From assembly GCA_028869135.1 (NCBI GenBank), contig JAGWTC010000020.1:1-43309 (forward strand): DNA of 43,309 nucleotides. The letters are read 5' to 3'. Position 1 is the stretch's first letter, and each line of letters starts with the position of its first letter. The notes beneath the pieces are model-generated. The model was not told the origin of the DNA. It saw only the letters and a program-made list of their open reading frames with translations, and did no database searches. Made by a program: the position numbers and the translations under genes. Shown here one piece after another: positions 28,771-38,740 of the stretch. The stretch comes from Rhodocyclaceae bacterium (GTDB taxonomy: Bacteria; Pseudomonadota; Gammaproteobacteria; Burkholderiales; Rhodocyclaceae).

Positions 28771-28866
28771 TGGCGGAAGGAAGAGGGAGTCGAACCCACC
28801 TGGCGACGCATGGCGCCGCCAACCGGGTTTGAAGCCCGGCCGCCCCACCAGGGACGAATTCCTTCC
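28771..28866 (-). tRNA. selC: tRNA-Sec (anticodon UCA)
   Basis: On the minus strand the 96-nt sequence runs from GGAAGGAATTCGTCC to TTCCTTCCGCCA. It has an 8-bp acceptor stem (GGAAGGAA/TTCCTTCC), discriminator G, and encoded CCA. The anticodon stem-loop is CCGGGCTTCAAACCCGG with anticodon TCA. The long variable arm and T arm GTGGGTTCGACTCCC are also present. The long acceptor and large extra arm are specific to selenocysteine tRNA. It begins 4 bases after the selB stop and reads UGA in the fdnG-type gene nearby. Confidence 0.95.
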
Positions 28867-28870
28867 GTAT

Positions 28871-30826
28871 TCACGCGCTGTTTCCCGCCCCCTTCTCCGA
28901 AAAGGAGGTCGGCGGAATTGCATGCTCGGGGAACAGCGTGCAAGCTGAACGCAGGACGTGGCTGTCGCCGGACCTGCGGAAAAAACCGATGCGATCGAAA
29001 AACTCGAGGATCTGGATGGCGCGCTTGCGGCCCAGCGCGGTAGCGTCGCGAAACGCCGCTGCAGTGACGCTGCCGTCCTGAGCGCCGACTTCGCGCGCGA
29101 TGCAAGCAAGACGTTGTACTGTCTGCGGATGATAGTACAGGTCCTTGACCACCTGGAACACATCGCCGCCTTTGGCCATGCGGGAGAGTACATGCCGGAT
29201 CTGACTCTCCCCCAGTCCGGTATGCGCCGCCACATCGCGCACCCAGGGCGGATCGAAATCGCCGTCGAGCAATAAAGGCAGGACCCGCTCGCCGATCACG
29301 CGCTCGGCCTCCGCCAGTTGCACGCCATGCTCGTGCAGGAAGAGAAAGCCGTTACGCCGCGCCATCCTGCCGTTCTCCAGCAAGTGCGCAATCAGCTGCG
29401 ACCACAGCTCCATTGGCATGCGCGGCGCGGCAAGGCGTCGCGCGCGCTGCAGGTCGGGGCCGATCTCCTCGGGGTAGCGGGCATGGAACTCGTGCAGCGT
29501 GCGCATGATGCCGTTCTCGCTATCGACCAGATGGGCCCGGGCGATCATCCACTCGTCGCCCTGCCCGAAGGCGACCTCCCTCAGGCTCGCGGGATCGAAA
29601 GGCCATTCGCGGAAACCCTGGCCGCGCAGCCAATCGTTCTTGTTAAGGCCGAAGGGCGCGTGCGCCAGCGCTCCCTGCAACCGTGACGCCGCATCGTCGG
29701 CGCATTGGGTTTCCAGATAAGCGAGCCGCTGCGGCGTCTGTCGGTAACGCGCCGGGCCGTTCACATCGAGCACCCGGCCGCCGGCCACGGTGCGGGTGGC
29801 TGATGCGTCGCGCAAGATGAAACGATCGCCCTGCCAGATGTCGATGGGCTGCTGCAGCACGAGCTGCGCATAAGCCCCCTGCCCCGGCGCAATTGAAGCC
29901 TGCCCCAATGCCGCCACGGTGGCCATGCGCTCCTGGGTGCCGACATGCAGATGCACGAGCGTGCCCGAGCGCAATGCTTCCGCCTCGGTAGCGGCAACCT
30001 CCAGCCACACGTCGAAACGCGAAGTGCTCCGCGCAATGGCCGGATCGCAAAGCATCTGTCCGCGCTCGACGGCGCTGCGCTCGAGGCCGGCGAGCCCGAC
30101 GGCGCAGCGCTGTCCGGCGCTGGCGGATTCGACCGCCCGGCCATGCACCTGAAGGCTGCGCACGCGATAGGTCTGGTCCGCCTTGTGCGCGAGACAAAGC
30201 ATGTCGCCGACATGCACCTCGCCAGTCGCAATACTCCCCGCCACGACAGTTCCAATGCCGTTCAAGGTGAAGACGCGGTCCAGCCCCATGCGGAAAGCCT
30301 TCTGCGCTTCGTCCGTGCGCGCCGGCAGTTGCGCTTCATGCAGGAGCAAGTCGCGCAACTCGGCCATTCCGTCCCCACGGATAGCGGAGACGTTCAATAC
30401 AGGGAAGAAGCCCAGCCCTGCGCCGTCCAGCAGCGCGCGAACCTCCTGCTGGCGCGCGCGCAGCGTGGCGTCATCGACGCGATCGATCTTGGTGACAATC
30501 GCCGCGCCGCGGCGCACATTCAGCAGCGACAGAACGGTCAGATGTTCCCGCGTCTGCGGCATGATGCCGTCGTCGGCGGCAATCAGCAGGAGGACGTAAT
30601 CGATGCCGCTGGCGCCGGCGACCATGGTCTTGACCAGTTTTTCATGGCCGGGCATGTCGATGAAGCCGATTTGCTTTCCGTCCGGCGTCGGCATAAAGGC
30701 ATAACCAAGCTCGATGGTGATGCCGCGCTTTTTCTCTTCCGGCAGGCGATCCGTGTCGGTGCCGGTCAGCGCATGCACCAGCGCGGTCTTGCCATGGTCG
30801 ATGTGTCCGGCGGTACCGACGATCAT
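28871..30826 (-). CDS. selB: Selenocysteine-specific elongation factor SelB
   Basis: GTPase that brings Sec-tRNA to UGA codons marked by a SECIS hairpin. The 651 residues begin [20 protein letters not shown] (G1 GHIDHGKT) with G2 region [14 protein letters not shown]3 DMPGHE, and G4 TKID in place of NKxD, as usual in SelB. EF-Tu-like domains 2 and 3 follow, then four winged-helix domains in the C-terminal third (for example [20 protein letters not shown]) that bind the mRNA hairpin. The ATG overlaps the selA stop (ATGA). The short spacing to selC suggests co-transcription. Confidence 0.96.
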   Translation of the reverse strand: MIVGTAGHIDHGKTALVHALTGTDTDRLPEEKKRGITIELGYAFMPTPDGKQIGFIDMPGHEKLVKTMVAGASGIDYVLLLIAADDGIMPQTREHLTVLSLLNVRRGAAIVTKIDRVDDATLRARQQEVRALLDGAGLGFFPVLNVSAIRGDGMAELRDLLLHEAQLPARTDEAQKAFRMGLDRVFTLNGIGTVVAGSIATGEVHVGDMLCLAHKADQTYRVRSLQVHGRAVESASAGQRCAVGLAGLERSAVERGQMLCDPAIARSTSRFDVWLEVAATEAEALRSGTLVHLHVGTQERMATVAALGQASIAPGQGAYAQLVLQQPIDIWQGDRFILRDASATRTVAGGRVLDVNGPARYRQTPQRLAYLETQCADDAASRLQGALAHAPFGLNKNDWLRGQGFREWPFDPASLREVAFGQGDEWMIARAHLVDSENGIMRTLHEFHARYPEEIGPDLQRARRLAAPRMPMELWSQLIAHLLENGRMARRNGFLFLHEHGVQLAEAERVIGERVLPLLLDGDFDPPWVRDVAAHTGLGESQIRHVLSRMAKGGDVFQVVKDLYYHPQTVQRLACIAREVGAQDGSVTAAAFRDATALGRKRAIQILEFFDRIGFFRRSGDSHVLRSACTLFPEHAIPPTSFSEKGAGNSA

Positions 30827-32271
30827 GCGAGCAGCGCTTTTAGATGACCCAGTTGATCTCTCATCACCGTTACATCGTCCAGACAACGGCAATCGAGATA
30901 CAGCTTGTCGTCGGCAACCCGACCGATGATCGGTTGCGGCAAGGCGCGCAAGGCCGCCGCCAATGCATCCAGCGCCGAACCGGCGCCGCGCTTGCCCGAG
31001 AGCACCGGCGCAATCGCCAGCCCCGCCGACGGCAGCCTGTCCACCGGCAGCGAACCCGAACCAACCTGGCTCGACATGGACGCCAGCTCGACCATGTAGC
31101 GCGGCGCGACGGCGATGCGCAGCGGATCCAGCAGGCTTTGCGCGATCGCCTCGATCTGTTCGGTCGGCCGCGTCAGCCAGCGCAAGGTCGGCAGGTCGCG
31201 CGTCAGCAACTCAGGCTGCAGGTAGAGCGTCAGCGTCGCCTCCAGCGCCGCCAGCGGCAGCTTGGACAGACGTAGCGCACGTTTCATCGGGAACTTGCGT
31301 ATTTTCGCGATCAGTTCGCGTTCGCCGACAATGAGGCCGGCTTGCGGACCGCCCAGCAGCTTGTCGCCGGAGAAGGTCACCACGCCGCATCCGTCGGCCA
31401 GCATTTCCTGCGGCGTAGGCTCCTTGGGCAAGCCGTACTTGCTCATGTCGACCAGCGAGCCGCTGCCGAGGTCGGTGACGAGCGCCACGCCGCGCTTGCG
31501 CGACAGCTCGGCAAGTTCGGCCTCGGCGACCGCCGACGTGAAGCCCTCGATGGCGTAGTTGCTGGTGTGCACCTTCATCAGCATGGCCGTCTGCGCATTG
31601 ATCGCGCGTTCGTAATCGGCCAGATGAGTGCGATTGGTGGTGCCGACCTCGACCATACGGGCGCCGGCGCTGGCCATTACGTCGGGCATGCGGAAGGCGC
31701 CGCCGATTTCGACCAGTTCGCCGCGCGAAACGATCACTTCGCGCCCCCCGGCGAGGGCGGCAATGGAGAGCAACACCGCCGCCGCATTGTTGTTGACTAC
31801 GGTGGCGGCCTCCGCGCCGGTGATGTCGCAAAGCAGCCCTTCGACAATGCTGTCGCGATCGCCGCGACCGCCGCTGGCGAGATCGAACTCAAGATTGTTC
31901 GGCCCCTCCATCATCGTCGTCAGATGCCGAATCGCCGACTCGGGCAGAACAGCCCGGCCGAGATTGGTGTGCAGGACGGTGCCGGTCAGGTTGATGACAC
32001 GACGCAGGCGCGGCGCAAGACGACCGTCGACGCTCGCGGCCAACGCATCGGTCAGCGCTTCGGGCGCTACTTCGCCGAGAGAAAGTTCACCGGCCAGCGC
32101 CCGGGCGCGCAAGGCGTCAAGCAGCTTGCGCGCTTCGCCGGCAACCAGTGTATGGCCGTGAGATTGAACCAGCGCCTGGACGGTCGGCAGGCGCAGCAGC
32201 TTGTCTATCGAAGGCAGATCCTGGGGCTTTGCCTTCGAGCCGTGAACCACGGACTCAGCGGGCAAGGGCAT
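30823..32271 (-). CDS. selA: L-seryl-tRNA(Sec) selenium transferase SelA
   Basis: PLP-dependent enzyme converting Ser-tRNA(Sec) to Sec-tRNA(Sec) with selenophosphate. The 482 residues contain the N-terminal tRNA-binding domain ([20 protein letters not shown]) and the fold-type I PLP core with [36 protein letters not shown], and the lysine motif [15 protein letters not shown]. Length is normal (E. coli 463). It begins at the stop of fdhE and ends overlapping selB, within one operon. SelD, the selenophosphate synthase also required, is not in the window. Confidence 0.96.
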   Translation of the reverse strand: MPLPAESVVHGSKAKPQDLPSIDKLLRLPTVQALVQSHGHTLVAGEARKLLDALRARALAGELSLGEVAPEALTDALAASVDGRLAPRLRRVINLTGTVLHTNLGRAVLPESAIRHLTTMMEGPNNLEFDLASGGRGDRDSIVEGLLCDITGAEAATVVNNNAAAVLLSIAALAGGREVIVSRGELVEIGGAFRMPDVMASAGARMVEVGTTNRTHLADYERAINAQTAMLMKVHTSNYAIEGFTSAVAEAELAELSRKRGVALVTDLGSGSLVDMSKYGLPKEPTPQEMLADGCGVVTFSGDKLLGGPQAGLIVGERELIAKIRKFPMKRALRLSKLPLAALEATLTLYLQPELLTRDLPTLRWLTRPTEQIEAIAQSLLDPLRIAVAPRYMVELASMSSQVGSGSLPVDRLPSAGLAIAPVLSGKRGAGSALDALAAALRALPQPIIGRVADDKLYLDCRCLDDVTVMRDQLGHLKALLA

Positions 32272-33287
32272 CAGGGACCTCCGCTATCGCCAGGATCGCC
32301 GGCCTCGCTCGGCTCGCCGAACAGGAGCAGGAGGTTTACGCCGTGACGCAGATAGCCGGCTTCGGAAACCAGCAGGTCCAGCGTCAGCGTGGCGAGATCG
32401 TCGGCCACCGGCTCCACCTCGTGATCGCGCTCCATGCGAACGATCTTCAGGTAGTGATTGCACTCATCGCAGGTCTCGGCCTCGATGGAGGCCTTGGCCG
32501 GCACGTCGTCGCGGGCATCCGCCACCTGCATCGAATGATAGTGGATGCCCTTGGTGCTTTCGCAATGGCTGCACTTGATGCGCACCATATGCCATTGCGT
32601 TGCGCACAGCGAGCAATGCAGATAACGATACTGGCCGCCGGTGCTGTCCAGACGCGAGACCGAAGCGGTCGGCCTGCTGCCGCAACAGGGGCACGCAGTC
32701 GCATCGCTCGTGCGGCCAAACGGTGAAAAGTCCTGGTTACCGTAACGCGCCAGGATCGCCAGAACCAAATGCGTCCAGTAGATCTGCAAGGCTGCCGCCA
32801 CCAGCGGCGCGGCGGCCATGTCGAGACCGAACATGACCTGGTTCAGGAGACGGTCGGCCTGCTGTTCGAGCGCTTCATCGCTGATGTCCTGCAACTTCTC
32901 GACCGAGGCCCGGGCCGGGTTGTCCTTCAGGCGCGGCAGAAGTTGCTCAACCAGGCGGCGGAACTGCATGCGCCACTGCGGATCGCGCGGCCAGTGCTCG
33001 GCCGGCAGCGGCGGCTTCGCCACCTGCGCGGCCGACTGCAGCGCATCCGTGTCCGGCAACGCGACTTCGGGGTAGTTCTGCAACAGATCGTGCTGGACGT
33101 GCGTCAGCTCGGCTGCAAAAAGCAGGAAATCGCGCATCGGATGTCCGGCGGCGCGCTGTCTGAGACGTGTTTCGCGATCGAAGAACAGGTTGAGCCGATC
33201 CGGCAGGTGCTGGTAGGGCACCTGCTGTCCGGCGCGAACGGCGATTTCCTCGGGACTGAGAAGCGGGATTGTCTGGCTGGCTGTCAT
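32271..33287 (-). CDS. fdhE: Formate dehydrogenase accessory protein FdhE
   Basis: Cytoplasmic rubredoxin-like protein needed for formate dehydrogenase maturation; it binds the catalytic subunit before Tat export. The 338 residues carry the expected four CxxC zinc or iron sites in the C-terminal half: ATACPCCGSRPTASV, YLHCSLCATQWH, RIKCSHCESTKGIHY and AETCDECNHYLKI. The N-terminal helical part (EEIAVRAGQQVPYQHLP) also fits. It sits between the gamma subunit and selA, so the Sec-FDH and Sec machinery are expressed together. Confidence 0.94.
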   Translation of the reverse strand: MTASQTIPLLSPEEIAVRAGQQVPYQHLPDRLNLFFDRETRLRQRAAGHPMRDFLLFAAELTHVQHDLLQNYPEVALPDTDALQSAAQVAKPPLPAEHWPRDPQWRMQFRRLVEQLLPRLKDNPARASVEKLQDISDEALEQQADRLLNQVMFGLDMAAAPLVAAALQIYWTHLVLAILARYGNQDFSPFGRTSDATACPCCGSRPTASVSRLDSTGGQYRYLHCSLCATQWHMVRIKCSHCESTKGIHYHSMQVADARDDVPAKASIEAETCDECNHYLKIVRMERDHEVEPVADDLATLTLDLLVSEAGYLRHGVNLLLLFGEPSEAGDPGDSGGP

Positions 33288-33326
33288 TCAGTGATTGTGC
33301 GTACGCAACTTGTTTTCGGGCGCGGG

Positions 33327-33947
33327 CTATTTTTCGCCGCGCATTTCCTTGTACCAGAGCGGATGGTGACGACGCGCCCAGCCTTCAGTCACCGTGCCCC
33401 GGGTCATGGCGCGAACCGAACCCTTGACCCAGATCGCCGCGTAGACATGGATGATGACCGAGAGCACCAGGGCGAAGGCTGCAAGCGCGTGCAGCAGCAC
33501 TGCGACGCGCTGGAGGACAATCGGGAATACGCCGTCGAACCAAGGCCGCCAGAACATGAAGCCCGTGATCAACAGCACCAGCAGGCTGACGGCGAACACC
33601 CACACCACCGCCTTCTGCCCTGCGTTGTACTTGCCGACCGGAGGCATGTGTTCTTCGTCGCCGCGCAGCAGCTTCTCGGAATTCCTGATCCATTCCGTGT
33701 CGTTCCTGGTCCAGATGTTTTCGCGCCAGACCTGCAGGAAAAGAAAGACGAAACCGAACACCATCAGCAGGCCGAAATACGGATGCAGGATGCGTGTCCA
33801 TGAGCCGCCGCCGAAGAGGTTGCTGAAGAAAAACATGCTCGGGTGGAACAAGGCCAGCCCGGACAACCCGGCGAAGACGAATAACAGCGCAACGAACCAA
33901 TGGTTGATGCGCGTGCTGTCCTGATAACGAACGATGGTGCGCTTCAT
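33327..33947 (-). CDS. fdnI: Formate dehydrogenase cytochrome b556 (gamma) subunit
   Basis: Four-helix diheme cytochrome b of the FdnI/FdoI type that transfers electrons from FDH to quinone. The 206 residues show [22 protein letters not shown] (split: helix 1, His ligand in INHW), the helix ending [18 protein letters not shown] with a His, and [20 protein letters not shown] carrying two His ligands. The C-terminus [15 protein letters not shown] is typical. The ATG overlaps the beta-subunit stop. Shorter than the FDH3 gamma subunit because it lacks the extra periplasmic region. Confidence 0.93.
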   Translation of the reverse strand: MKRTIVRYQDSTRINHWFVALLFVFAGLSGLALFHPSMFFFSNLFGGGSWTRILHPYFGLLMVFGFVFLFLQVWRENIWTRNDTEWIRNSEKLLRGDEEHMPPVGKYNAGQKAVVWVFAVSLLVLLITGFMFWRPWFDGVFPIVLQRVAVLLHALAAFALVLSVIIHVYAAIWVKGSVRAMTRGTVTEGWARRHHPLWYKEMRGEK

Positions 33948-34858
33948 CTCGTTTCCTCCTCGGTCGCGCGGCGTTCGCCGGGGCCGTCATCATCTTCATC
34001 CTCGATCGGGCCGACCTTCATGTAGTGGAAGAAGCCCGCCAGCGCCGCGCCTATCATGGCGGCCACGGCCAAGGGCTTGGTGACGCCCTTCCACAGCGAG
34101 ACCATCGGGCTGATGGTGGGATCGGCCGGCAGATTGTTGTAGATCTGCGGCTTGTCGGCGTGCTGCAGCACATACATCACGTGCGTGCCGCCGACGCCTT
34201 GCGGGTCGTAAACACCCGCATTCGCGTAGCCGCGTTCCTTCAGGTCGACGACGCGTTCCGCCGCGAATTCGTGCATATCCTCCTTGGAACCGAAGCGAAT
34301 CGCGCCGGTCGGGCAGGTTTTCACGCACGCCGGCTCGAGACCGACGGAAACGCGATCGGCGCACAGCGAACACTTGTAGGCCTTGTCATCCTTCTTGCTG
34401 ATGCGCGGCACATCGAACGGGCAACCCTTGACGCAGTAGCCGCAGCCGATGCAATGCTCGCTGATGAAGTCGACAATGCCGTTCTCGTACTTGACGATGG
34501 CGCCCGGCGCGGGACAGGCCTTGAGACAGCCGGGATCGGCGCAGTGCATGCAGCCGTCCTTGCGGATCAGCCATTCGAGACGTTCGCCTTCGTTCGAGGG
34601 CATGACGACTTCTGAATAGCGCATCACCGTCCACGATTGCGGGGTGAGATCGCGCGGATTGTCGTAGGTGCCGGCATTGTGACCGACCTCGTCGCGCAGG
34701 TCGTTCCACTCCATGCACGCGACCTGGCAGGCCTTGCAACCGATGCAGCTGCTGACATCGATGAGCTTGGCGACCTCCACGACATGCTCGCGCGCCTGCG
34801 GCGTCGGCGTCGTGGTGGCGGAGCGCGCAGCAATGTCCAGGGATTGAAGTGAGGACAT
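33944..34858 (-). CDS. fdnH: Formate dehydrogenase iron-sulfur (beta) subunit
   Basis: Four-cluster electron-transfer subunit of the FdnH/FdoH type, 304 residues. Cys motifs: [15 protein letters not shown] (about 37-51), [34 protein letters not shown], and CSLCADRV with [15 protein letters not shown]-terminal membrane helix ([19 protein letters not shown]) anchors it to the inner membrane, as in E. coli FdnH and unlike the FDH3 beta subunit here. The ribosome site AAGGAG is built into the alpha-subunit stop (TAAGGAG). Confidence 0.95.
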   Translation of the reverse strand: MSSLQSLDIAARSATTTPTPQAREHVVEVAKLIDVSSCIGCKACQVACMEWNDLRDEVGHNAGTYDNPRDLTPQSWTVMRYSEVVMPSNEGERLEWLIRKDGCMHCADPGCLKACPAPGAIVKYENGIVDFISEHCIGCGYCVKGCPFDVPRISKKDDKAYKCSLCADRVSVGLEPACVKTCPTGAIRFGSKEDMHEFAAERVVDLKERGYANAGVYDPQGVGGTHVMYVLQHADKPQIYNNLPADPTISPMVSLWKGVTKPLAVAAMIGAALAGFFHYMKVGPIEDEDDDGPGERRATEEETR

Positions 34859-34867
34859 GTTTTCTCC

Positions 34868-37800
34868 TTAGGCCTTTTCGATGTTGACGGTAAATGCCTT
34901 GTACTCAGGTGTCTGAGTATTGGCATCCCCAACGAAAGGCGTCAGGCTGTTCACGAGATAGCCCGGCTTCGCCACGCCGACGAATCCCCAGTGATTGGGC
35001 AAGCCGACGATATCCACCTTCTTGCCGTCGACGTCCAGCTGCTGGATGCGCTTGGTGACGACCGCGACGCACTGGATCGTGGTCCGGCTCGACGAGATCT
35101 TCACCCGGTCCCCGTTCGAAATGCCCTTGGCCTTGGCCAGCTCCTCGCCGATTTCCACGAACTGCTCCGGCTGGATGATGGCCGAGGTAAGCACGTTCTT
35201 GGTCCAGTAGTGGAAATGCTCGGTCAGTCGATAGCTCGTTGCCGCATACGGGAAGTCCTTCGGCGTTCCAGCCGCCGCCAGATCATCCTTGAACACGCGA
35301 GCGGCGGGATTCATGCGCGCCTTGGCGTTGCCCGGATGGAAAGGATTGTTGACGAGCGGGGACTCCAGCGGTTCGTAATGCTCGGGGAACGGCCCCTCGG
35401 CCATGCCGGTCGGCGCATACAGACGGGCCACGCCTTCCGCCGTCATGATGAAGGGCTGCACGCGATCGGTGTCGCCGGGGTTGGCGGCCGGATTGATGTC
35501 CGGCACGTCGGAGCCGCTCCAGGCGATGCCGTTCCACTGCACCAGCTTCCGGGTCGGATCCCATGGCGTGCCGTCCGGCTTGCTGGAGGCGGCGTTGTAG
35601 AGGATGCGCCGGTTGGCCGGCCACGCCCACGCCCAGTTCAGCGTCTGACCGATGCCCCACGGATCGCTGTTGTCGCGCCGCGCCATCTGGTTACCGGCCT
35701 GGGTCCAGGCGCCGGTATAGATCCAGCAACCGGAGGAGGTGGAGCCATCGTCGCGCAACAAACCGAAGCCCGCCAGCTGTTCGCCGGCCTTGGCCAGCAC
35801 CTTGGGCGGCGCCTTCGGGTCCTTGGGGTCGGGCGGCGCCATGACATCGGCCAGCGCCTTGCCGTTGTACTCCATCGCCAGCTCCTCCACCGAGGGGCTG
35901 TGCGGAATCTTGTACGGCCAGGTCAGATTGACGATGGGGTCCGGGAAGGCGCCGCCGTCCTTCGCATAGGCCTTCTTCATGCGATGGAAGATGTCGGCAA
36001 TGATCTCGGGATCCGCCTTGGCTTCGCCCGGCGGCTCGGCGCCCTTCCAGTGCCACTGCAGCCAGCGGCCGGAGTTGGTGAGCGCCCCGTCCTCTTCCGC
36101 AAAGCAGGTCGACGGCAGGCTGAACACCGCGGTCTGGATGTCCTCGCTCTTCACATCGTTGAACTCGCCGTAGTTCTTCCAGAATTCGGCGGTTTCGGTA
36201 TTGAGCGGATCGATGACGACCAGATACTTGAGCTTGGACAGGCCGCTGATGATCTTCTTCTTGTTGGGGAAAGACCCCACCGGATTGAAGCCCTGGCAGA
36301 TATAACCGTTGATCTTGCCCTGGTTCATCAGCTCGAAGGCCTGCAGCACGTCGTAGACCTTGTCGATCTTGGGCAGGTAGTCGAAAGCCCAGTTGTTTTC
36401 CGCTGTCGCCGCCTTGCCCCACCATGCCTTTTGCAGACTAACGAAGAACTTGGGATAGTTCTGCCAGTAGCTCATCTGATTGGGACGCAGCGGCTTCAGC
36501 GCACGCGGCTTGTAGTAGGTCTCCAGATCCTGTTCGGCCTCGGTCGGCAGGGACAAATAGCCGGGCAAGGAGTTGGACAGCAAGCCCAGGTCGGTGAGGC
36601 CCTGGATATTGCTGTGGCCGCGCAAGGCGTTCATGCCGCCGCCGGCGACGCCGATATTGCCGAGCAGCAGCTGGACCATGGCGCCGGTACGGATGATCTG
36701 AGAACCGATGGTGTGCTGCGTCCAGCCGAGCGCATACATGATGGTCATGGTGCTGGTCGGCGTGGAGGTGCTGGCAATGTGCTCGCAAACCTTGAGGAAC
36801 TTCTCCTTGGGCGTACCGGTGACCTTGCTCACCATCTCGGGCGTATAGCGCGAGTAGTGCGCCTTCATGAGCTGATACACGCAACGCGGGTCCTGCAAGG
36901 TCGGATCGACCTTGGCAAAGCCCTTGTCGTCGAGCGCATAGCCCCACTGCTTGTTGTCGTACTTGCGCTTGGTCTCGTCGTAGCCCGAGAAAATGCCGTC
37001 CTCGAAACTGAAGTTGTCGCCGACGATGAAGGGCGCGTTGGTGTAGTTCTTGACGTACTCGTGCTGGATCTTGTCGTTGGCGATCAGATAGTTGATCACG
37101 CCGCCGAGGAAGGCGATATCGCTACCCGGCCGGATCGGCGCGTAGTAGTCGCTCATCGCGGCCGAGCGCGTAAAGCGCGGATCGACCACGACCAGCTTGG
37201 CACGGCGATGTTGCTTCGCTTCGATCACCCACTTGAAACCGCATGGGTGGGCTTCGGCGGCATTACCGCCCATGATCAAAACAAGGTCAGCGTTGCGAAT
37301 GTCGACCCAATGGTTCGTCATCGCTCCACGGCCAAACGTCGGGGCAAGACCTGCCACCGTCGGGCCGTGTCAGACACGCGCTTGATTATCGAATACGAGC
37401 ATCCCCATCGAGCGCATCACCTTGTGGGTGATGTAACCCGTTTCGTTGCTGGAGGCCGAGGCGCAGAGCATGCCGGTGGTGGTCCAGCGATTCACCGTCT
37501 TGCCGTCGGCGTTCTTGGCGACAAAATTCGCGTCGCGATCCTCTTTCATCAGCTTGGCGATGCGGGTCATCGCCTCGTCCCAGCTGATGCGCTTCCATTC
37601 CTTGCTGCCGGCTTCGCGCACCTGCGGATACTTGAGACGGTTGGGGCTGTGAACGAAGTCGAGCAGGCCTGCGCCCTTGGGGCACAGCGTGCCGCGATTC
37701 ACCGGATGATCGGGATCGCCCTCGATATGGAAAATCTCGGATTTGACGTTCTTGGCCTTGTCGCCGACGCTGTACATGATGATGCCGCACCCCACCGAGC

Positions 37801-37957
37801 AGTAGGGGCAGGTGTTGCGCGTCTCGGTCGCCTTCGCCAACTTGAAACTGCGGGTCTCCGCCAACGCGGGCGCGGGCGAAAAGCCCAGCGCGACCAGCGT
37901 CGAGGTCGATAACCCCGCGCCGGTGACCTTGAAGAACTGCCGTCGATTCATTTCCAT
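34868..37957 (-). CDS. fdnG: Selenocysteine formate dehydrogenase, major (alpha) subunit
   Basis: Periplasmic Mo-bis-MGD selenoenzyme oxidising formate, FdnG/FdoG type, 1029 residues including Sec. A simple reading stops at a TGA at 37370-37372, giving two apparent pieces. The same frame continues as ...NQARV-U-HGPTVAG, exactly the FdnG active site, and the codon is number 196, the Sec position of E. coli FdnG. A SECIS-type hairpin follows directly. N-terminal Tat signal MNRRQFFKVTGAG; cluster motif CPYCSVGCG with TLCPKGAGL; the C-terminal molydopterin-binding domain ends the protein. Beta, gamma, FdhE and SelAB-selC follow on the same strand. FdnG and FdoG cannot be told apart from sequence alone. 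Confidence 0.96.
37327..37369 (-). promoter_or_regulatory. SECIS element for selenocysteine insertion
   Basis: Directly after the UGA, CACGGCC pairs with GGCCGTG (7 bp). Inside, GGCA-GGUCU-UGCC forms an apical stem with a GGUCU loop like the SelB-binding loop of E. coli fdhF. The placement within the coding sequence immediately 3' of the UGA is the bacterial pattern. Confidence 0.88.
37370..37372 (-). other. UGA codon read as selenocysteine (Sec196)
   Basis: TGA between GTC and CAC in the FdnG-type active-site context RV-U-HGPTVAG. It is neither a sequencing error nor a gene end: the frame is unchanged on both sides and the window encodes SelA, SelB and tRNA-Sec. Confidence 0.95.
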
Positions 37958-38087
37958 GGACCTCTCCCCCGCGGCGTCACCGCCGCTGTTGGATTCAGAA
38001 GAACGAAAACTGCCTTACGGAACAGCCTGCTGTACTGCGATCGGTGCAACGAGGTTTCCGCGCATCGGCATGGCGGGAACCGAATAC

Positions 38088-38405
38088 TTACTTTTGAGGA
38101 TTGGCGGGATGCGCGTCGCCGCCGGTGGGTTTCGGGGCTTCGCCGGTATTCGCGCCGCCCTTGTCCTGGCCGGCAGCGGGATGACCTATTGCGGTGCTAC
38201 CTTCGCCGGGGCCGGTTGCGCCAGACGCCGCGGGCGCATCGCTCGGCTGGGGCGTGACGCCTTGCTGAGGACTTGCTTGCTGAGAAGGGGCAGCCTGCGG
38301 CTCGGACGATGCAGCAGCCGGGGCTGCCGGCGTCTTTTCCCGACCGCACGCCCCGAGACCGCTCGCCAGTGCGGCGACTGCGATGATCGTCAGTAGCAAT
38401 TTCAT
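38088..38405 (-). CDS. Pro/Ala/Gln-rich small lipoprotein upstream of fdnG
   Basis: Encodes 105 residues: a lipoprotein signal peptide (MKLLLTIIAVAALASGLGAC, lipobox LGAC) followed by a low-complexity tail rich in Ala, Pro, Gln, Ser and Gly with no predicted fold. The tail ends in NPQK. It is on the same strand as fdnG, 130 bases ahead, so it could be the first gene of the Sec-FDH operon, but no direct coupling is seen. Function unknown; an envelope-tethered disordered protein is all that can be said. Confidence 0.65.
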   Translation of the reverse strand: MKLLLTIIAVAALASGLGACGREKTPAAPAAASSEPQAAPSQQASPQQGVTPQPSDAPAASGATGPGEGSTAIGHPAAGQDKGGANTGEAPKPTGGDAHPANPQK

Positions 38406-38474
38406 GGCGTTTTTTCCAGTTGCAAGGGTTTTATTGAATTTTGCTCAGTCTTATCCCCCGTCTCCCCGGGGTCA

Positions 38475-38494
38475 ATATGCATTTTCGAGCATAT
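38475..38494. promoter_or_regulatory. ATATGC-N8-GCATAT inverted repeat between divergent genes
   Basis: A 6-bp inverted repeat with 8-base spacing lies in the 179-bp spacer separating the minus-strand lipoprotein gene from the plus-strand 51-aa gene. It is a plausible operator for either unit; nothing identifies the regulator. Confidence 0.35.
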
Positions 38495-38584
38495 GTATGA
38501 CATCAGCATTCAGCAAAAGGCTCTATCAGTTCCTATACTGAAATCTAGCCGGGCTTGTAAACCTTTCCGGCAAGGAGGCTCATC

Positions 38585-38740
38585 ATGTCGCACACTCACC
38601 ACTCCACCAAGGAGTCCAGGAAGAAACCGCTGCATACGCCCAAGGAAAAGCGGGCCATGAAGCTTGAGAAGAAACGCGCGGCGGAACATTCGGCGCCTGA
38701 GATCAAGATCGTCAAGGGAACGCTGAACCCGCCCGAGTGA
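38585..38740 (+). CDS. 51-residue basic protein coupled to fumC
   Basis: Starts [20 protein letters not shown] and ends VKGTLNPPE; very rich in Lys and His with no hydrophobic segment. A strong ribosome site (AAGGAGG) lies 7 bases before the ATG. Its stop overlaps the fumC start (TGATG), so the two are probably coupled. It is too short for most gene callers. I recognise no family; a small nucleic-acid- or ribosome-associated protein is one guess, not supported further. Confidence 0.65.
   Translation: MSHTHHSTKESRKKPLHTPKEKRAMKLEKKRAAEHSAPEIKIVKGTLNPPE

Noticed and set aside
37355..37375. Frameshift or pseudogene in fdnG
   Set aside because: The frame does not change; the TGA is the selenocysteine codon with a SECIS hairpin and the decoding genes are present.
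34991..37912. 973-codon + strand frame across fdnG
   Set aside because: Antisense shadow of the selenoprotein formate dehydrogenase.
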